Assembly (NCBI GenBank): GCA_029941485.1
Contig: JAPYOZ010000010.1
Coordinates: 1-23,841 of the forward strand
DNA from: Gammaproteobacteria bacterium
GTDB taxonomy: Bacteria > Pseudomonadota > Gammaproteobacteria > PS1 > Pseudothioglobaceae
Length of the DNA stretch: 23,841 bases
Reading direction: 5' to 3'
Shown: positions 22,251-23,841 of the stretch, piece after piece
Layout: the number at the start of each line of letters is the position of its first letter
How positions within the stretch are numbered: the stretch's first letter is position 1
Position numbers and translations under genes: made by a program
Notes under the pieces: model-generated
Told to the model about the DNA's origin: nothing
Database searches by the model: none
The model's input: only the letters and a program-made list of their open reading frames with translations

Positions 22251-22997
22251 ATGCGTCAAACAATCGTTGCAGGCAACTGGAAAATGAACGCTTCAAAAGA
22301 AGCGGTTAACACACTTATTATGGGCATTCTTTCAGGCATGGCCGATGTTAAGTCAAAAGTAATCGTGTGCGCGCCTTATCCTTATCTATCGCAAGTAGAG
22401 GCATTAATTACTCATTCACAACTGCACTTAGGTGCACAAGACTTAAATGCAAATGTTTCAGGCGCTTTTACCGGTGAGGTGAGTGCAGACATGATTAAAG
22501 ATTTTGGTGCACAGTATGTTATTATTGGCCATTCTGAGCGCAGAAGTTTGTACGGTGAGACGGACGACGTTGTTGCCCAAAAAGTACAGGTTGCATTGGA
22601 TAATGACCTAACACCACTGTTTTGCATTGGTGAATTGTTAGAAGAAAGAGAATCTGGCAATACAGAAGCCGTGGTTTCGAGGCAAATTCAAGCAGTCATT
22701 GATCGTGTTGGTATTAAGGCATTTAAAAACATTATTGTTGCTTATGAGCCTGTTTGGGCAATTGGCACAGGCGTTACCGCAACACCACAACAAGCACAAG
22801 ACACTCATGCATTTATTCGATCAATGTTGGCCAAGCACGATGGCGACATTGCACAATCCACCCCAATTCTGTACGGTGGTAGTATGAACCCAACCAACGC
22901 AGAAGAATTGATTGGTTGTGAGGACATTGATGGGGGGCTGATTGGTGGCGCATCACTAAAAAGCGAAGATTTTTTAAGAATCTGTAAGGCGGGTTAA
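22251..22997 (+). CDS. tpiA: Triosephosphate isomerase
   Basis: Dimeric TIM-barrel enzyme interconverting dihydroxyacetone phosphate and glyceraldehyde 3-phosphate, used in glycolysis, gluconeogenesis and the Calvin cycle. The 248 residues contain NWKMN with K11, GHSERR with catalytic H94, YEPVWAIGTG with catalytic E166 and the flexible loop, and the phosphate-binding LYGGS (208-212) and GLIGGAS. Full length and intact. The ATG has no clear ribosome site. secG begins 2 nt after the stop, so translation is probably coupled; tpiA-secG-tRNA-Leu is a common gammaproteobacterial order. With prk in the same window it supports autotrophic carbon metabolism. Confidence 0.98.
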   Translation: MRQTIVAGNWKMNASKEAVNTLIMGILSGMADVKSKVIVCAPYPYLSQVEALITHSQLHLGAQDLNANVSGAFTGEVSADMIKDFGAQYVIIGHSERRSLYGETDDVVAQKVQVALDNDLTPLFCIGELLEERESGNTEAVVSRQIQAVIDRVGIKAFKNIIVAYEPVWAIGTGVTATPQQAQDTHAFIRSMLAKHDGDIAQSTPILYGGSMNPTNAEELIGCEDIDGGLIGGASLKSEDFLRICKAG

Positions 22998-22999
22998 CC

Positions 23000-23344
23000 A
23001 TGTCGTTTCAAGTTATTTTAATTGTCCATATTTTATTAGCGTTAGGTCTTGTTGCGCTTATCTTGATGCAACATGGAAAAGGTGCTGATGCAGGCGCGGC
23101 TTTTGGCGCTGGTTCTGCAGGTTCGGTATTTGGCGCGCGTGGCGCTAATTCTTTTTTATACAAACTAACGGCCGGCATGGCTGCCGGTTTCTTTTTAACC
23201 AGTTTAACGTTGGCTTACTTGGCCACCAATGAATCGGGCGTTAGTAACAACACGCAAAGCGTTATGGAGCAGGCGATCACTGTACCCATTGTCCCATCCG
23301 ATGTTCCTATGATTGACGTACCACTGAGCGATATACCTAACTAA
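23000..23344 (+). CDS. secG: Protein translocase subunit SecG
   Basis: Small auxiliary subunit of the SecYEG inner-membrane channel, assisting SecA-driven export. The 114 residues have two membrane helices (about 4-22 and 55-75) joined by the conserved glycine-rich cytoplasmic loop MQHGKGADAGAAFGAG followed by GSVFGARG. The C-terminal tail after residue 78 is polar, then proline-rich, and variable, as in relatives. It begins 2 nt after tpiA and ends 8 nt before tRNA-Leu(GAG), so one transcript likely carries all three. This is the same neighbourhood as E. coli secG-leuU. Confidence 0.95.
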   Translation: MSFQVILIVHILLALGLVALILMQHGKGADAGAAFGAGSAGSVFGARGANSFLYKLTAGMAAGFFLTSLTLAYLATNESGVSNNTQSVMEQAITVPIVPSDVPMIDVPLSDIPN

Positions 23345-23352
23345 ACTTTATT

Positions 23353-23438
23353 GCCGATGTGGCGGAATTGGTAGACGCGCTACCTTGAGGGGGTAGTGAG
23401 CTACGCTCGTGCCAGTTCGACTCTGGCCATCGGCACCA
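23353..23438 (+). tRNA. leuU: tRNA-Leu (anticodon GAG)
   Basis: An 86-nt class II tRNA with encoded CCA. The acceptor stem GCCGATG (23353-23359) pairs with CATCGGC (23428-23434), then A and CCA (23436-23438). The anticodon stem CTACC/GGTAG (23380-23384, 23392-23396) encloses the loop TTGAGGG, giving anticodon GAG at 23387-23389. A long variable arm follows (about 23397-23412), then the T arm with GTTCGAC. It starts 8 nt after secG and matches the position and anticodon of E. coli leuU. Its 3' end is a potential integration site. Confidence 0.97.
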
Positions 23439-23619
23439 TATTACTTGTGTAACACCTCGGAAACCCTTGTGGTATCAACGTTTAACTGTTTGATCACATT
23501 AGAGGGGTATGCCAAAGTGTTGCACATAAATACACCCTATCTCCACATAAGGGGTAGTACTTATTTGTTATTCAAGAAGAGTTCCACGGGACCTTCAAGA
23601 ACGATATTCCACAAAGATA
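23439..23619. other. Gap after tRNA-Leu; no gene recognised
   Basis: 181 bp without a supported gene. There is no rimP, metY-type tRNA or nusA start, which usually follow secG-leuU in gammaproteobacteria. No clear terminator is seen after the tRNA. The right part holds the paired TTCAAGAA/TTCCAC repeats. The tRNA 3' end is not repeated within the rest of the window. Confidence 0.5.
23571..23612 (+). repeat. Paired direct repeat upstream of the terminal gene
   Basis: TTCAAGAA followed by TTCCAC occurs twice: 23571-23578 with 23582-23587, and 23594-23601 with 23607-23612. The two copies are about 23-25 bp apart, two helical turns. The second copy ends 7 bp before the ATG at 23620. This is compatible with a regulator-binding site, but no known operator is recognised. 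Confidence 0.5.
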
Positions 23620-23841
23620 ATGAAAATAGATAAGAGAAATTTTGATCTAAAACCGCTAGGTTATATTTTATTCATATTATCATGTATCGCTTGGATTTTA
23701 ATTGTGTTATACCGAGAAATTCAAAAATATTTTTGCTACCTGCTTAGTAATTACTATTTATTTGTTGCAGATCTTTATAAGATAAGGTATATTCGAAAAC
23801 AGTTTATAAAAACCTACCTTGTTGAAAGGGTTTTTATAAAC
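23620..23841 (+). CDS. Unrecognised small membrane protein (3' end beyond window)
   Basis: An open frame of 74 codons from the ATG at 23620 to the window end without a stop. The protein starts MKIDKRNFDLKPLGY and has one clear hydrophobic helix (about 13-31, YILFILSCIAWILIVLY), then an aromatic and basic segment rich in Tyr, Phe, Lys and Arg (REIQKYFCYLL, YKIRYIRKQF). The orientation is probably N-terminus in, given the basic start. There is no strong ribosome site, only an ACAAAGATA purine stretch. Codon use is very AT-rich. I do not recognise the family, and no function is offered. The absence of stops over 222 AT-rich bases and the sensible membrane topology are the only evidence that it is real. 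Confidence 0.45.
   Translation, partial: MKIDKRNFDLKPLGYILFILSCIAWILIVLYREIQKYFCYLLSNYYLFVADLYKIRYIRKQFIKTYLVERVFIN

Noticed and set aside
23409..23633. Plus-strand open frame of 74 codons overlapping the tRNA
   Set aside because: It starts inside the T-arm side of tRNA-Leu, has no ribosome site, and its composition looks like translated non-coding DNA.
1..23841. Search for CRISPR arrays, insertion sequences, integrases, toxin-antitoxin or defence genes
   Set aside because: No spaced repeats of CRISPR type, no transposase or recombinase motifs and no defence domains are visible. No new multi-gene system can be supported; nearly all genes are recognised housekeeping genes.

Overview
The window looks like a core chromosomal segment of an AT-rich gammaproteobacterium that fixes CO2 through the Calvin cycle. 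The gene set (a beta/gamma-type cytochrome bc1 operon, sspA-sspB, a tpiA-secG-tRNA-Leu(GAG) cluster, a proteobacterial phosphoribulokinase) fits a sulfur-oxidising chemoautotroph of the SUP05/Thioglobus kind. That taxonomic placement is inference from gene content and composition, not a database result.

Layout. 1-4752 (minus strand): secA, anmK and pyrC read leftward as a tight operon; pyrC runs off the left edge. 4806-5105 (plus): a short DciA/DUF721 gene, divergent from secA. 5213-8837 (plus): petA-petB-petC (cytochrome bc1), then sspA-sspB. 8820-9470 (minus): bioD, overlapping the end of sspB tail to tail. 9510-12946 (plus): a class 1B-like pyrD and leuS. 12950-17661 (minus): gyrB, prk, a strong terminator, then chrA. 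17804-21529 (minus): dnaA-dnaN-recF, the classic origin-proximal order with gyrB next. 21675-23438 (plus): a YqhA/UPF0114 membrane protein, tpiA, secG and tRNA-Leu(GAG). 23439-23841: AT-rich sequence that no longer follows the usual order and ends in an unrecognised partial membrane-protein gene.

Replication theme. The 212-bp dnaA-dnaN gap holds one exact and two one-mismatch DnaA boxes next to very AT-rich DNA. A near-consensus ParB site (parS) lies inside recF, about 1.5 kb away. Together these make this a good oriC candidate. DciA, a replicative helicase-loader family, is also in the window. Calvin-cycle prk follows gyrB by only 32 nt with a strong ribosome site and no visible terminator, so it may be read from the gyrase promoter.

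No CRISPR array, insertion sequence, integrase, toxin-antitoxin pair or defence gene is visible. Most of the window is conserved housekeeping DNA. The points most worth a second look are the oriC/parS arrangement, an 8-bp tandem repeat inside dnaN, the structured dnaA upstream region, and the break in synteny after the tRNA gene.
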